NCBI RefSeq assembly: GCF_009192735.1
Contig: NZ_VTFU01000001.1
Location: 992,001 to 1,056,000 of the forward strand
DNA: 64,000 nucleotides
Direction of reading: 5' to 3'
DNA from: Arthrobacter gandavensis
GTDB taxonomy: Bacteria; Actinomycetota; Actinomycetes; Actinomycetales; Micrococcaceae
Made by a program: the position numbers and the translations under genes. This document shows, in pieces, positions 7,895-18,023 of the stretch. The notes beneath the pieces are model-generated. The model was not told the origin of the DNA and searched no databases. It saw nothing but the letters and a program-made list of their open reading frames with translations. Position 1 is the first letter of the stretch, and each line of letters starts with the position of its first letter.

Positions 7895-8794
7895 ATGTCG
7901 ATAGCCGCTGACAGCAACCCCAAGTTTTCCGCCTATGCCCACCCGGAGCGTCTGGTGTCCACACAGTGGCTCGCGGAGAACCTGGACGCGGAGAACTTGG
8001 TGGTCCTCGAGTCCAATGAGGACATCCTGCTGTATGAAACGGGCCACATCCCCGGGGCCCGAAAGATCGACTGGCACACGGACCTGAACGACGCCGATAC
8101 CCGCGACTTCGTGGACGGAGAGGCCTTTGCACAGCTGATGGCCCGCAAGGGCATCACCCGCGAGTCCACCGTTGTGCTGTACGGCGACAAGAGCAACTGG
8201 TGGGCTGCCTACGCCCTCTGGGTCTTCACCCTCTTCGGTCACGAGGACGTGCGCCTGCTCGACGGCGGCCGCGACAAGTGGGTCGCCGAAGGCCGTCCCA
8301 TGACCACTGACAAAGTTTCAGTGGAAGCGACCGAATACCCGGTGGTGGAGCGCCGCGACGAAGAGATCCGCGCCTTCCTGCCCGACGTCGTCGGCCACCT
8401 GGGCAAGGGACCGCTCATTGACGTCCGCTCCCCCGCCGAATACACCGGCGAACGCACGCACATGCCCGATTACATGGACGAAGGCGCCATGAAGGGCGGG
8501 CACATTCCCACCGCCAAGTCCGTTCCGTGGGGCAAGGCTGCCGCTGAGGACGGAACGTTCCGCACCCGGGAGGAGCTCGAGGCCCTCTATAAGGACGGCG
8601 CCGGCTTGCAGGAGGGCGACGACGTCGTGGCCTACTGCCGCATCGGCGAGCGTTCCAGCCACACCTGGTTTGTGCTGAAGCACCTCCTCGGCTTCGAGTC
8701 CGTGCGCAACTACGACGGATCCTGGACCGAGTGGGGCAACGCCGTCCGCGTTCCGATTGCCCGCGGCGAAGAGCCCGGCAGCGCTCCCAGCTGA
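7895..8794 (+). CDS. sseA: Thiosulfate sulfurtransferase (two-domain rhodanese)
   Basis: 299 residues from ATG at 7895 with AAGGAAAG upstream. Two rhodanese domains: the N-terminal one has the [11 protein letters not shown] signature but no catalytic Cys; the C-terminal one has ...[11 protein letters not shown] and the active loop CRIGERS with Cys248. It transfers sulfane sulfur from thiosulfate or a similar donor to thiol or cyanide acceptors in the cytoplasm. SufE follows 45 bp downstream, so a shared role in sulfur delivery is plausible. Typical length for the CysA/SseA group. Confidence 0.92.
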   Translation: MSIAADSNPKFSAYAHPERLVSTQWLAENLDAENLVVLESNEDILLYETGHIPGARKIDWHTDLNDADTRDFVDGEAFAQLMARKGITRESTVVLYGDKSNWWAAYALWVFTLFGHEDVRLLDGGRDKWVAEGRPMTTDKVSVEATEYPVVERRDEEIRAFLPDVVGHLGKGPLIDVRSPAEYTGERTHMPDYMDEGAMKGGHIPTAKSVPWGKAAAEDGTFRTREELEALYKDGAGLQEGDDVVAYCRIGERSSHTWFVLKHLLGFESVRNYDGSWTEWGNAVRVPIARGEEPGSAPS

Positions 8795-8839
8795 GCTCGC
8801 TAACCGCCCATACAACCCAGAACAGCAGAAAGATCTCCC

Positions 8840-9307
8840 ATGAGTGCCACCACCCCCGAAACATCCATCCCGGAGCAGCTCGCCGAGATTGTCGATGACT
8901 TCCAGGCCATGGAGGAAGCAGAGCGGCTTGAACTGCTGCTTGAGTTTTCCCAAAGCCTGCCCGATCTGCCCGCGGAAATAGCGGACCGTCCCGAGCTGAT
9001 GGAGCAGGTGGTGGAATGCCAGTCACCCGTGTTCCTGAGCCTGGACGTGGATGACTCGCCCGAGCACCTGGTCTCCCTGTTCTTCAAGGCGCCCCGTGAA
9101 GCGCCAACCACACGCGGCTTCGCGAGTGTGCTGTATGAGGGCCTGAACGGGCTGCCTGCCGCACAGATCCTGGCCGTACCGGCGGATGTTCCGGACCGTC
9201 TGGGCCTCACCCGTGCCATCACACCGCTGCGCATGCGGGGAATGTCAGCCATGCTGGGACGTATCAAGCGCCGGCTGGCCGAACACGAAAAGCTCGCCCA
9301 GCCGTAG
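8840..9307 (+). CDS. sufE: SufE-family cysteine desulfuration protein
   Basis: 155 residues. The SufE catalytic Cys motif is VECQSPVF (Cys60), corresponding to the conserved GCQSxVW region. SufE accepts persulfide sulfur from a SufS-type desulfurase and passes it on for iron-sulfur cluster assembly. No sufS or suf operon lies here; the upstream rhodanese is the only sulfur partner in view. Actinobacteria with SufU often keep such a stand-alone SufE next to rhodanese. Confidence 0.9.
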   Translation: MSATTPETSIPEQLAEIVDDFQAMEEAERLELLLEFSQSLPDLPAEIADRPELMEQVVECQSPVFLSLDVDDSPEHLVSLFFKAPREAPTTRGFASVLYEGLNGLPAAQILAVPADVPDRLGLTRAITPLRMRGMSAMLGRIKRRLAEHEKLAQP

Positions 9308-9332
9308 TTCCGCACTGAGGAAAGGGCGCACC

Positions 9333-9854
9333 ATGGCAGGGAACCGGGACAAGCACGCAGACAAACACTCGGGCAAAGGCTCGACGCCGGCCACACGGCT
9401 GCTCGACGAAGCGAACGTTCCGTACACAGTGCGTCACTATGAGCACGACGACGGCGCACCCTCGTACGGCCTGGAGGCGGCCGAGAAGCTCGGGCTGCCT
9501 CCCGAAGCCGTCTACAAGACGCTCATGGTGGACCTGGGCGGACGGCTTGCCGTCGCCATGGTGCCGGTCGCCTCGAACCTCGACCTGAAGAAGTTTGCCG
9601 CCCTCATGGGTGCGCGCAAGGCCGTCATGGCTGACCGGCGCGAGGCCGAGCGGCGCACGGGCTACGTGGTGGGCGGCATTTCTCCCCTGGGCCAGAAACA
9701 TCCGTCCCATGCCGGAATCGACAGCCAAGTGGAACTGCTGGACGAGGTGTATGTGTCCGGCGGCCGCCGAGGCCTGCAGATCGGGCTCTCTCCGTTTGAC
9801 CTGATCCGGTTGACCTCTGCACTTACGGCACCCATCGCTGCTTCGCCTGCCTAG
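9333..9854 (+). CDS. ybaK: YbaK/EbsC-family Cys-tRNA(Pro) deacylase
   Basis: 173 residues from ATG at 9333. The fold signature PATRLLDEANVPYTVRHYEH at the start, the KTLMVDLGG strand with the conserved Lys, and the GGISPLGQK loop are typical YbaK features. YbaK hydrolyses Cys-tRNA(Pro) and related mischarged tRNAs in trans. The Lys/His/Asp-rich N-terminal extension is unusual but short. It lies 25 bp after sufE and 14 bp before the CPBP gene, so the four genes from 7895 may form one operon. Confidence 0.9.
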   Translation: MAGNRDKHADKHSGKGSTPATRLLDEANVPYTVRHYEHDDGAPSYGLEAAEKLGLPPEAVYKTLMVDLGGRLAVAMVPVASNLDLKKFAALMGARKAVMADRREAERRTGYVVGGISPLGQKHPSHAGIDSQVELLDEVYVSGGRRGLQIGLSPFDLIRLTSALTAPIAASPA

Positions 9855-9868
9855 CGGCGGCACCGTAT

Positions 9869-10690
9869 TTGCCGCCGGTCCCGGACGGCTGGCAGGATGA
9901 GCCATCACCGTACGGCTTATCCAGCACCATCACCGGGGGAAATCTTTTGCTGCCAGCGCCAGCCAGTGAAACTCGTCAGCAAGCCCGTCCAGCGAACGTG
10001 GTCACTCTCGGGCAGGCGGCCTGGGCCTTGATGTTCGTTGCCCTTTACGTGCTGGCGGCAGCCGGCGCCCTCGCAGCACTCGGGCTCTCGGGCGCCGTCC
10101 GCTTCACCCTCGAATCGCTGCTCCCCGCTGCCCTGGGCTCCATCACCGCCGCGGCCATGCTTGCCGTCCATGTACATCTGCTCCGCCGTAACTCACTGAG
10201 CGCCACGGACCTCGGCTTCCGCCGGCCCGGACCGCGCATGCTGCACCTGCTGTGGCAGATACCCGCAGCTGTCATGGCCTGTCTGCTGGCGCAGGGCTTG
10301 TTCATCGGCCTTCTGTCCCTAATCGGCATCGACACATCTGCTGCCGCATCCACCAACGACCCACTCGATGACATCGGCGGCCTGTCCCCTCTGCTGACCG
10401 CCGTAGTGGTGCTTGTCATCGCGGTCCTGACGCCGCTGTGGGAAGAAGTCCTGTTCCGGGGCGCGGTCCTCGACGGACTTTCACGCCGCGTCCCGCCCTT
10501 CGCCGCAATCATCCTGTCCGCAGCACTTTTCGCCGCGGTGCACCTGGTCCTGGTGGGCTTCGCTTACCTGTTCATGCTGGGCGTAACGCTGGCGTGGCTG
10601 AGACGCTTCCACCGGAACCTCTGGGCACCGGTACTGCTGCATGCCGCAAACAACGCCCTTGTCACCCTCGTTGTCCTCAGCTCCGTTTAG
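9869..10690 (+). CDS. CPBP-family intramembrane metalloprotease
   Basis: 273 residues from TTG at 9869; no in-frame ATG gives a better start, and the 14-bp distance to ybaK suggests coupling. About eight hydrophobic helices. The CAAX-protease/bacteriocin-processing motifs are present: EEVLFRG (Glu-Glu-x3-Arg), a His in FAAVHLVL and LLHAANN near the C terminus. These residues form a glutamate/His intramembrane active site in the family. Substrate unknown. The stop codon overlaps a tandem TTTAGC repeat. Confidence 0.87.
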   Translation: MPPVPDGWQDEPSPYGLSSTITGGNLLLPAPASETRQQARPANVVTLGQAAWALMFVALYVLAAAGALAALGLSGAVRFTLESLLPAALGSITAAAMLAVHVHLLRRNSLSATDLGFRRPGPRMLHLLWQIPAAVMACLLAQGLFIGLLSLIGIDTSAAASTNDPLDDIGGLSPLLTAVVVLVIAVLTPLWEEVLFRGAVLDGLSRRVPPFAAIILSAALFAAVHLVLVGFAYLFMLGVTLAWLRRFHRNLWAPVLLHAANNALVTLVVLSSV

Positions 10691-10734
10691 CGCCATTTAG
10701 CGCTGTTTAGCGCCGTTAGCACCGTTTAGCACCG
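10685..10734. repeat. Tandem (G)TTTAGCGCC repeat at the 3' end of the CPBP gene
   Basis: Five near-identical 9-11 bp units: GTTTAGCGCCA, TTTAGCGCTG, TTTAGCGCCG, TTAGCACCG, TTTAGCACCG. The first unit contains the TAG stop codon of the protease gene, and nearly every unit brings another TAG. Confidence 0.8.
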
Positions 10735-10740
10735 CACCGG

Positions 10741-10770
10741 CCGCCCCGGCCGCACCCGCGGCCCCGGCGG
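10741..10770. terminator. Symmetrical GC hairpin between convergent genes
   Basis: CCGCC-CC-GGCCGC / ACCC loop / GCGGCC-CC-GGCGG: an outer 5-bp and inner 6-bp stem separated by a CC/CC internal loop. It lies between convergent genes ending at 10690 and 10790. No T tract, so its termination strength is uncertain. Confidence 0.6.
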
Positions 10771-10789
10771 CATCATCCGAACGGATCCG

Positions 10790-12073
10790 CTATTCCTCGT
10801 CCAGACGGCGCACCGCAGGATGCCTCGTCCGGCCCAGGACATTGTTGAGCCAACCCAGCACCACGCGCTCCCACCGCTCGGGATCGACGTTGTATTCCTT
10901 GGTGTGCCCGGCCTTGGAGAACCTCTCGAAGGTCACGACGCCGGGGTTCTTCTCCGCCAGCTCAGCCGAAGGGCCGGACGGAACAAATTCGTCGTCCTCG
11001 CTGTGCAGGATCAGCGTGGGAATCCGGATTTCCTCGGCGCGGGACACCCAGTCCATGCTCTTAAGGTCCAGCGGAGCGGCTAGGCCGGTCAGCGTGCGGC
11101 CCGCGGGCTTGGATATGAGCCACTGCCCCAGCCGGCCGGACTGAACCGGAATCCGGTTCAGGCGTGCGTGATGGCTCAGGACATCGATCCAGTTGATAAC
11201 CGGTCCGTCGAGCACGAGCGCCCGGATATGGCGGCGCAGCGGTGAACGGTCGGCGGCCTGCAGGCTGACGGCACCGCCCATGGACCAGCCGAACAACACA
11301 ACATCCTTGGCGCCGTGGGCCAGGGCGTAGCGGATGGCGGATTCGACGTCGTGCCACTCGGTCAGGCCAAGCCCGTACCGGCCGTCCGAAGTGTAGGGAG
11401 CTTCGCCGTCGTTCCGGTAGGAAATGAGCAGACTGGTCATACCAGCCTCGCGCGCCGTGCGGATGGCCCGCAGGCATTCGGTGCGCTGGGCACCGCGCCC
11501 ATGAACCATGATGGCCCAGGTGGCGGCGTCGGAATCGGCGCGGACCAGCCAGGCCGGAGCAAGGCCGCCATCCACGGGAACGTTCACTTCCTCCTCGGCG
11601 AGGCCGACGGCGGACGGCGAGGGATAGATGGCACCGCTCCACCAGCCGCGCACCGCCTGGGTGAGGTCACCGCTGTATATTTCTTCGACATCACGCTGCA
11701 CGGTGCCTTCGCGCGGTTCGTAGGAGCGAATGGCACCAATCCGGGCATGGCCTGCACCCCCGTCGAAATACAGGCTGTAGGTGCCGTCAACGGTGGTGTC
11801 CTCATTGGCGGGAAGAATGATCTGTTTCCCGTTCTCGGACTCAAAGACGGCCAGGATTTCCAGATTTTCATCCCGGATCCGGCGCGGAGTGACTACCTGG
11901 CGCGCAAAATACACACCCAGTCCGGACGTTGCCGCAAACAGGACTGTCGTTGCGGCAGCCCCCACTCCTGCCCCAAACGCCGTCCACTTGATCCACGGAG
12001 CTGACAGACCGGTCGCCGGTCCGGATTCGACGGGAACAACCACTGAGGAACGCGCAGGAATGGAGATAGCCAT
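10790..12073 (-). CDS. Membrane-anchored alpha/beta hydrolase
   Basis: 427 residues from ATG at 12073; a longer in-frame start at 12211 is less likely. A hydrophobic segment near residues 30-50 (FGAGVGAAATTVLFAATSGL) suggests an N-terminal anchor. The hydrolase domain follows: MVHGRGAQRTE (oxyanion region), nucleophile elbow GWSMGG with Ser264, Asp in LHSEDDEFVP and His in SKAGHTKEY near the end, completing the triad. Resembles dipeptidyl-peptidase or BAAT-like esterases in Actinobacteria; substrate unknown. Convergent with the CPBP gene and divergent from the gene at 12202. Confidence 0.85.
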   Translation of the reverse strand: MAISIPARSSVVVPVESGPATGLSAPWIKWTAFGAGVGAAATTVLFAATSGLGVYFARQVVTPRRIRDENLEILAVFESENGKQIILPANEDTTVDGTYSLYFDGGAGHARIGAIRSYEPREGTVQRDVEEIYSGDLTQAVRGWWSGAIYPSPSAVGLAEEEVNVPVDGGLAPAWLVRADSDAATWAIMVHGRGAQRTECLRAIRTAREAGMTSLLISYRNDGEAPYTSDGRYGLGLTEWHDVESAIRYALAHGAKDVVLFGWSMGGAVSLQAADRSPLRRHIRALVLDGPVINWIDVLSHHARLNRIPVQSGRLGQWLISKPAGRTLTGLAAPLDLKSMDWVSRAEEIRIPTLILHSEDDEFVPSGPSAELAEKNPGVVTFERFSKAGHTKEYNVDPERWERVVLGWLNNVLGRTRHPAVRRLDEE

Positions 12074-12189
12074 ACCTCCATTCTTACCGACGGGAGCAAA
12101 CCGGACGGCCGGGACGTGCCGTCCGGGGACAAGTGTCACTGCCGCCACACCGGCGGGCGCCGGCAACGGATGCACGCCCGGCTTCGGAC

Positions 12190-12195
12190 TAAGCT
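12190..12195 (+). promoter_or_regulatory. Putative -10 box of a leaderless transcript
   Basis: TAAGCT, then six bases (GGCCGC), then the ATG at 12202. There is no Shine-Dalgarno. The same spacing recurs before 34549, 40213, 45732 and 49417. Confidence 0.5.
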
Positions 12196-12201
12196 GGCCG
12201 C

Positions 12202-12693
12202 ATGACTGCAACTATCGTGGTGCTGACCGAAGAGTCCCTGAACGACAAAGACATTTCCAACCTGCGGTACCTGGTGCAGGACAACCCTGCGCGCTTTGAC
12301 GTACTGGTGCCGTCGGATACCCGCCGCAACCTGCTGGTGGATGTGCTGGACAACCTCAGCATGCTGGAATTCGCGGCAGCCTTCCGTGACCTCACCGGAG
12401 GCAAGCCGACAAAGGATGAGGAAACCAAGGCCGCAGAGATCGAGCTCGCCGAATCACTGGAGCTGATGAGGGCCTCCGGCCTGGAAGCCACGGGCTCGGT
12501 CACCGGTGAGGATCCGGTGCAGGCTGTGGTGGCGGCAACCAAGGCATCGGATGCCCAGCAGGTTGTCGTCATCACCACCCCGCACGCCGTGGAGGACACC
12601 TTCGGGACCGATTGGGCCAATGAAGCACAGGACCGGTTGGGAGTGCCCGTGCTCCACCTGTACTCCGGCTCGGGATTTATTGGCGACTCTTAA
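12202..12693 (+). CDS. Universal-stress-like hypothetical protein
   Basis: 163 residues. Alternating beta strands and helices (TATIVVLTEESLNDKDISNL; ARFDVLVPSD; AQQVVVITTPHA; VPVLHLYSGSGF) suggest a small Rossmann-like fold similar to universal stress proteins, but the nucleotide-binding G-x2-G-x9-G motif is not clear. It lies 14 bp upstream of msrB. Function not assigned; conserved actinobacterial proteins of this type are annotated as hypothetical. Confidence 0.65.
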   Translation: MTATIVVLTEESLNDKDISNLRYLVQDNPARFDVLVPSDTRRNLLVDVLDNLSMLEFAAAFRDLTGGKPTKDEETKAAEIELAESLELMRASGLEATGSVTGEDPVQAVVAATKASDAQQVVVITTPHAVEDTFGTDWANEAQDRLGVPVLHLYSGSGFIGDS

Positions 12694-12707
12694 GCGTTGA
12701 CGCGGAT

Positions 12708-13172
12708 ATGACTGAAGAAACCACCGGAACCGTCCCGGTACAAAAGACAGATGAGCAGTGGCGCGAGGAGCTGAGCCCGCAGGAATACCAGGTCCTCCGC
12801 AAGGCCGGAACCGAACGTCCCTACACCGGCGAATACTGGGACACCAAAACGGCAGGCGTTTACCAGTGCCGGGCCTGCGGCAGCGAGCTCTTCACCTCCA
12901 GCGAGAAGTTCGATTCCCACTGCGGCTGGCCGTCCTTCTTCGCCCCGCTGGCCGAGGGCAAGGTGCGTTACCTCCACGACCGCAGCATGGGCATGGACCG
13001 GATCGAAGTGCGCTGCGCCAACTGCGACTCGCACATGGGACACCTGTTCGAGGGCGAAGGTTTTGACACGCCCACCGATCAGCGTTTCTGCATCAACTCC
13101 ATCTCCGTGAAGCTGGTTCCCGCCGGGGACGGCGGGCAGGCCGACGGCGGACAGCCCGGCACTTCCAAGTAG
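12708..13172 (+). CDS. msrB: Peptide-methionine (R)-S-oxide reductase MsrB
   Basis: 154 residues. Two structural zinc CxxC pairs, CRACG and CANCD, the substrate motif CGWPSF, GH in SHMGHLFE, and the catalytic Cys128 in RFCINS are all present. It reduces methionine-R-sulfoxide in damaged proteins. The start ATG at 12708 lies 14 bp after the preceding gene and a flavin reductase follows 6 bp downstream, so the three genes probably form one operon with an oxidative-stress theme. Confidence 0.96.
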   Translation: MTEETTGTVPVQKTDEQWREELSPQEYQVLRKAGTERPYTGEYWDTKTAGVYQCRACGSELFTSSEKFDSHCGWPSFFAPLAEGKVRYLHDRSMGMDRIEVRCANCDSHMGHLFEGEGFDTPTDQRFCINSISVKLVPAGDGGQADGGQPGTSK

Positions 13173-13178
13173 GAGGAC

Positions 13179-13721
13179 ATGGAACACGGCGTATTTCCGG
13201 GCGAGGTTGTCCCTGCGGAGGTAACGGACGAGGCGGTCAACAGCTACCGCCTGCTCAGCGCCGACATCGCATCCGGAGTGGCTGTGGTATCCACACGGCT
13301 GCGCGGACGGGACTATGCGGCCACGGTCAGCGGTTTCCTTTCGGTATCGTATGACCCGCCCACGCTTCTGGTCAGCCTCTATGCCGAATCCCGGATAGCC
13401 GAGGCAGTGGTGGAAAGCGGCACCTGGGCGCTCAGCCTCCTCTCGGCCCGCCAGCGGGGTACCGCAAATTGGCTCGCCAGCCCGGGATCACCTTTGGAAG
13501 GACTCCTCACCCAGGTGGACTACGGGCGGGGACCGGTCACGGAAGCTGCGGTCATCGAGGGCTGCATTGCCTGGTTCGAGGTCCGCACCACCTCCGTCAC
13601 GACGGCGGCGACTCACCAGTTGGTGGTCGGTGAAGTGGTGGCCATGGGCCGCCGGGCCTCTGCGGAGGACGAAGCCGATCCACTGGTGCACTTCGCGTCG
13701 GCGTACTCCCGGCTGGGATAG
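13179..13721 (+). CDS. Flavin reductase-like domain protein (FMN-binding split barrel)
   Basis: 180 residues. The order GVAVVSTR...DYAATVSGFLSVSYDPPTLLVSL...SGTWALSLL...GCIAWFEVR...HQLVVGEVV is typical of the flavin reductase-like (HpaC/NTA monooxygenase component B) fold, with the T/S-x-S-F-x-S-V-S-x-D-P-P motif that holds FMN. It would reduce free flavin with NAD(P)H or bind FMN for another role. No flavin-dependent monooxygenase is adjacent. A strong terminator follows. Confidence 0.88.
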   Translation: MEHGVFPGEVVPAEVTDEAVNSYRLLSADIASGVAVVSTRLRGRDYAATVSGFLSVSYDPPTLLVSLYAESRIAEAVVESGTWALSLLSARQRGTANWLASPGSPLEGLLTQVDYGRGPVTEAAVIEGCIAWFEVRTTSVTTAATHQLVVGEVVAMGRRASAEDEADPLVHFASAYSRLG

Positions 13722-13751
13722 CACGCCGGGACAATTCCATTCGGCAGGAAG

Positions 13752-13782
13752 GGTCCGGACGCGTTCGCGTCCGGACCTTTTT
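13752..13782 (+). terminator. Terminator of the msrB-flavin reductase transcript
   Basis: GGTCCGGACG (13752-13761) pairs with CGTCCGGACC (13768-13777) around a CGTTCG loop, followed by TTTTT. A textbook intrinsic terminator separating this operon from the ferritin/V-ATPase operon. Confidence 0.92.
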
Positions 13783-13799
13783 GGTGCCTGCGTCTGGCG

Positions 13800-13944
13800 C
13801 GGCCCGGCTTTCCACTGCCACGGCTTGGCTTTCCACTGCCACTGTGCTGTGGGATCTCTATGACTTGGGTTGGGACTTCAATGACATGGGTTGGGACTTC
13901 AATGACTTGGGATGGAACTTCAGTGACTTGGAGTAGGACTTCAG
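13800..13944. repeat. 21-bp tandem repeats (two related blocks)
   Basis: Block 1: two 21-bp units, CGGCCCGGCTTTCCACTGCCA and its near copy, at 13800-13841. Block 2: four units of about TGACTTGGGTTGGGACTTCAA at 13861-13944, with 1-4 differences each. The 19 bp between the blocks look like a decayed unit. Because 21 is a multiple of three, both strands stay open and encode heptads (MTWVGTS on plus, VIEVPTQ on minus). The repeats fill most of the 423-bp gap between the flavin reductase gene and the EncFtn-like gene; no confident gene is in that gap. Confidence 0.85.
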
Positions 13945-14144
13945 TGACTTTGGCACCGGGCGGCGAGGGCGCCGCTCGTGCCATTGTCTCCCCGCCGGGC
14001 CAACCGTAACCTCGAACTACGGCGGGCGTAACGGAAAACCTGCATCATCCGGGGAAAACAGACAGCCCGGACAGCCCGGACATCGTCCGCCAAAGAGCGG
14101 GCTGCACCTTGGCCCGGAATTGCTGGCCGCACCAGGAGATACCC

Positions 14145-14525
14145 ATGGGCACAGAGCAGTACCACGAGCCACCATCCGAACTTCCCGCAGAAACCCGAAC
14201 CTTCGCCAGGATGTGCGCGAGTTTGAGCGAAGAAGCCGAGGCGATTGGCTGGTACGTCCAGCGCATAGCAGTGGAACCCGATGCCCAATCACGCGCCATC
14301 ATGCACGATTCCCTGGGTGAAGAGTTCAAGCATTTCAGCATGGAACTGGAGTTCCTGCTCCGCCGGACACCCCTGTGGAGGGAGATAGCCCGCGGCATCC
14401 TCTTCACCGACGGTGACATCGTGCAGCACGGTGAAGCATCCGAAGCCGCTGCAACGGGCGACGGCGACGGAAACAGCGACGGTGACGGGACCGCGGGAAG
14501 CGGCCCCGGAGTGTCCGGCAGATAG
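14145..14525 (+). CDS. EncFtn-type (encapsulated ferritin-like) protein, first gene of the V-ATPase operon
   Basis: 126 residues from ATG at 14145 with AGGAGA at 14134. Two helices carry Glu29, Glu30, Glu32, Trp36, Tyr37 and Glu59, Glu60, His63, followed by a GILFTD turn. From memory of the Rhodospirillum rubrum EncFtn (E31, E32, E34, W38, Y39, E61, E62, H65), every ligand is kept at a constant offset of two. EncFtn is a half-ferritin whose ring dimers build the ferroxidase centre and normally sits in an encapsulin shell. The last 30 residues are a Gly/Asp/Ser linker ending GPGVSGR, like the linker before a cargo-loading peptide, but no LxxGSL motif is seen. The next gene, 68 bp away, is V-ATPase subunit G; no terminator is obvious between them. 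Confidence 0.8.
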   Translation: MGTEQYHEPPSELPAETRTFARMCASLSEEAEAIGWYVQRIAVEPDAQSRAIMHDSLGEEFKHFSMELEFLLRRTPLWREIARGILFTDGDIVQHGEASEAAATGDGDGNSDGDGTAGSGPGVSGR

Positions 14526-14593
14526 GCCGGCCGCATCCAGCGTCCGCCGGATCCCCAGCACCCGGCATTACTGCTTGACGAGGAGGTGCTTCG

Positions 14594-15031
14594 ATGGCAC
14601 GCAACAGCTTGCTCGACAGGTTCCGGCCCGTAGGGTCCCCCGGACCGGCCGGCCCTGCCGGTGTTCCGGCAGCAGACAATCAGGGTCCCGAAGCCGAACT
14701 CGTTCCGGTTTTTGAGGCACTGGATCCAACGATCAACCAGACACAGGATTTGATCGACGACGCAAAACAGCGGGCGGAAGAGACAGTGCGGCAGGCACGC
14801 GCGCGGGCCGCAGCGGAGGTTGAGCATGCACGGCTGGAAAGCGGCGCGGTTCGTGCCCGTGCAGCGGCAGAGGTAGCCAGCAAAGCCGAGGCCGCCGATT
14901 CGGAACTGCTGCTGAACGCAGAGAATGAAGCGGCGGAGCTGAAGAGTCGGGGCGAATCCAGGGTTCCCGAACTGGCAGCGGCCATCGTGGCGGATCTGGT
15001 GCAGGACCTGCTCGGAAACACGAACCCATGA
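14594..15031 (+). CDS. V/A-type ATPase peripheral stalk subunit G/H-like
   Basis: 145 residues, with a strong GAGGAGGTG Shine-Dalgarno before ATG at 14594. After a Pro/Gly-rich first 35 residues comes a long Ala/Glu/Arg coiled coil (residues about 50-125, e.g. DDAKQRAEETVRQARARAAA). This is the layout of the G (AtpH) stator subunit, which pairs with subunit E. A Pro-rich N terminus is unusual for the family. The end overlaps the next gene by 4 bp (ATGA). Assignment rests on shape and operon position, since G subunits have little sequence conservation. Confidence 0.75.
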   Translation: MARNSLLDRFRPVGSPGPAGPAGVPAADNQGPEAELVPVFEALDPTINQTQDLIDDAKQRAEETVRQARARAAAEVEHARLESGAVRARAAAEVASKAEAADSELLLNAENEAAELKSRGESRVPELAAAIVADLVQDLLGNTNP

Positions 15032-15952
15032 GATCCGACTGGGTGGCGGCATCGGTACGGGCCCGGTCCATGGCGCAGCGCCGGGCCGGCGCCGGGACCT
15101 GCCGCACGATTGCTGCAACACCTGGGTTGGAGGCGGCCCTTTCCCAGCTCGCTGACACGGTGTACGGCAGGGAACTGAAGTCCGCACAGACGCTGTCCCA
15201 GGCACACCGGGCAACCCGGAGAACCGTCCTGTGGCAGCTGCGCGTGCTGGCGGGATGGCTTCCCGCCGGAGGAACCCGCCTCATCCGGGCCGCCGCGGCG
15301 GTCTTCGAGGCCGACAACATCCTTGCCCTGGATCTTCGTCTCCGCGGGGAGGAGACCAGCGCCCCCTCAGCTTTTGACCTTGGCGGCCTGGCAACGGCAT
15401 GGCCGCGCCTCCAGACGGCAGCAACTGATGAGGAGCTGCGGGCGGCACTTGCCTCGTCACCGTGGGGCGATCCCGGACCGGAGTCCGCCCTTCGGGACAT
15501 TCTTACGGCCGTGTGGCTCCGCCGGCTGACCTCCGAGGCAGCAGCGGTGCGGCCCTGGGCGGCAGCGGCAGCGGCTCTGATTGCCGCCAGGCTGGTGTTG
15601 GTGGACGGAACAGCTCCGGCACCCCGGCTGGCCAGTTTGCTCCGCCCCCTGCTGGGCACCGGCTGGACGGCTGCAGGCACCGGAGAACTTCCCACCCCGG
15701 AACTGCTGCGCAGCACTTTGCCTCCGGCCGCCGCACAGGCCATGAACGGGGTGGACCGCACAGCTGACCTGTGGCGGGCCGAAGCGGCACTGGCCGCACG
15801 CATCGAAAACGACGGGTTCGGCTTGCTCCGGGCCGGACTTCCCGGACCGGATGTGGTCCTTGGTGCCATGGCGGTACTCGCCGCCGATGCCTGGCGGGTC
15901 CGCGCAGCACTGGCCTCGGCCGCTGTGTCCGCCGGAACGAGCGAGGTGCTGG

Positions 15953-15966
<14 letters not shown>
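15028..15966 (+). CDS. atpC: V/A-type ATPase subunit C (AC39/d)
   Basis: 312 residues, Ala-rich and mostly helical, consistent with the funnel-shaped subunit C that links the central stalk to the c ring. Conserved-type features include the N-terminal segment SVRARSMAQRR and the repeated WLRRLTSEAAAV-like helices; no catalytic motif is expected. Starts inside the previous gene (ATGA) and its last 14 bp overlap the start of subunit I. Sequence is diverged, so the call leans on operon order and size (usual family length 320-360). Confidence 0.72.

Positions 15967-18022
<2,056 letters not shown>

Positions 18023-18023
<1 letters not shown>

Noticed and set aside
13800-13944. 21-bp repeats as CRISPR
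   Set aside because: The units are directly contiguous without unique spacers, and no cas genes are in the window.
13613-13984. 123-codon minus-strand gene with heptad repeats as a definite protein
   Set aside because: It runs into the flavin reductase gene and its terminator and lacks a ribosome site; recorded as a repeat finding only.
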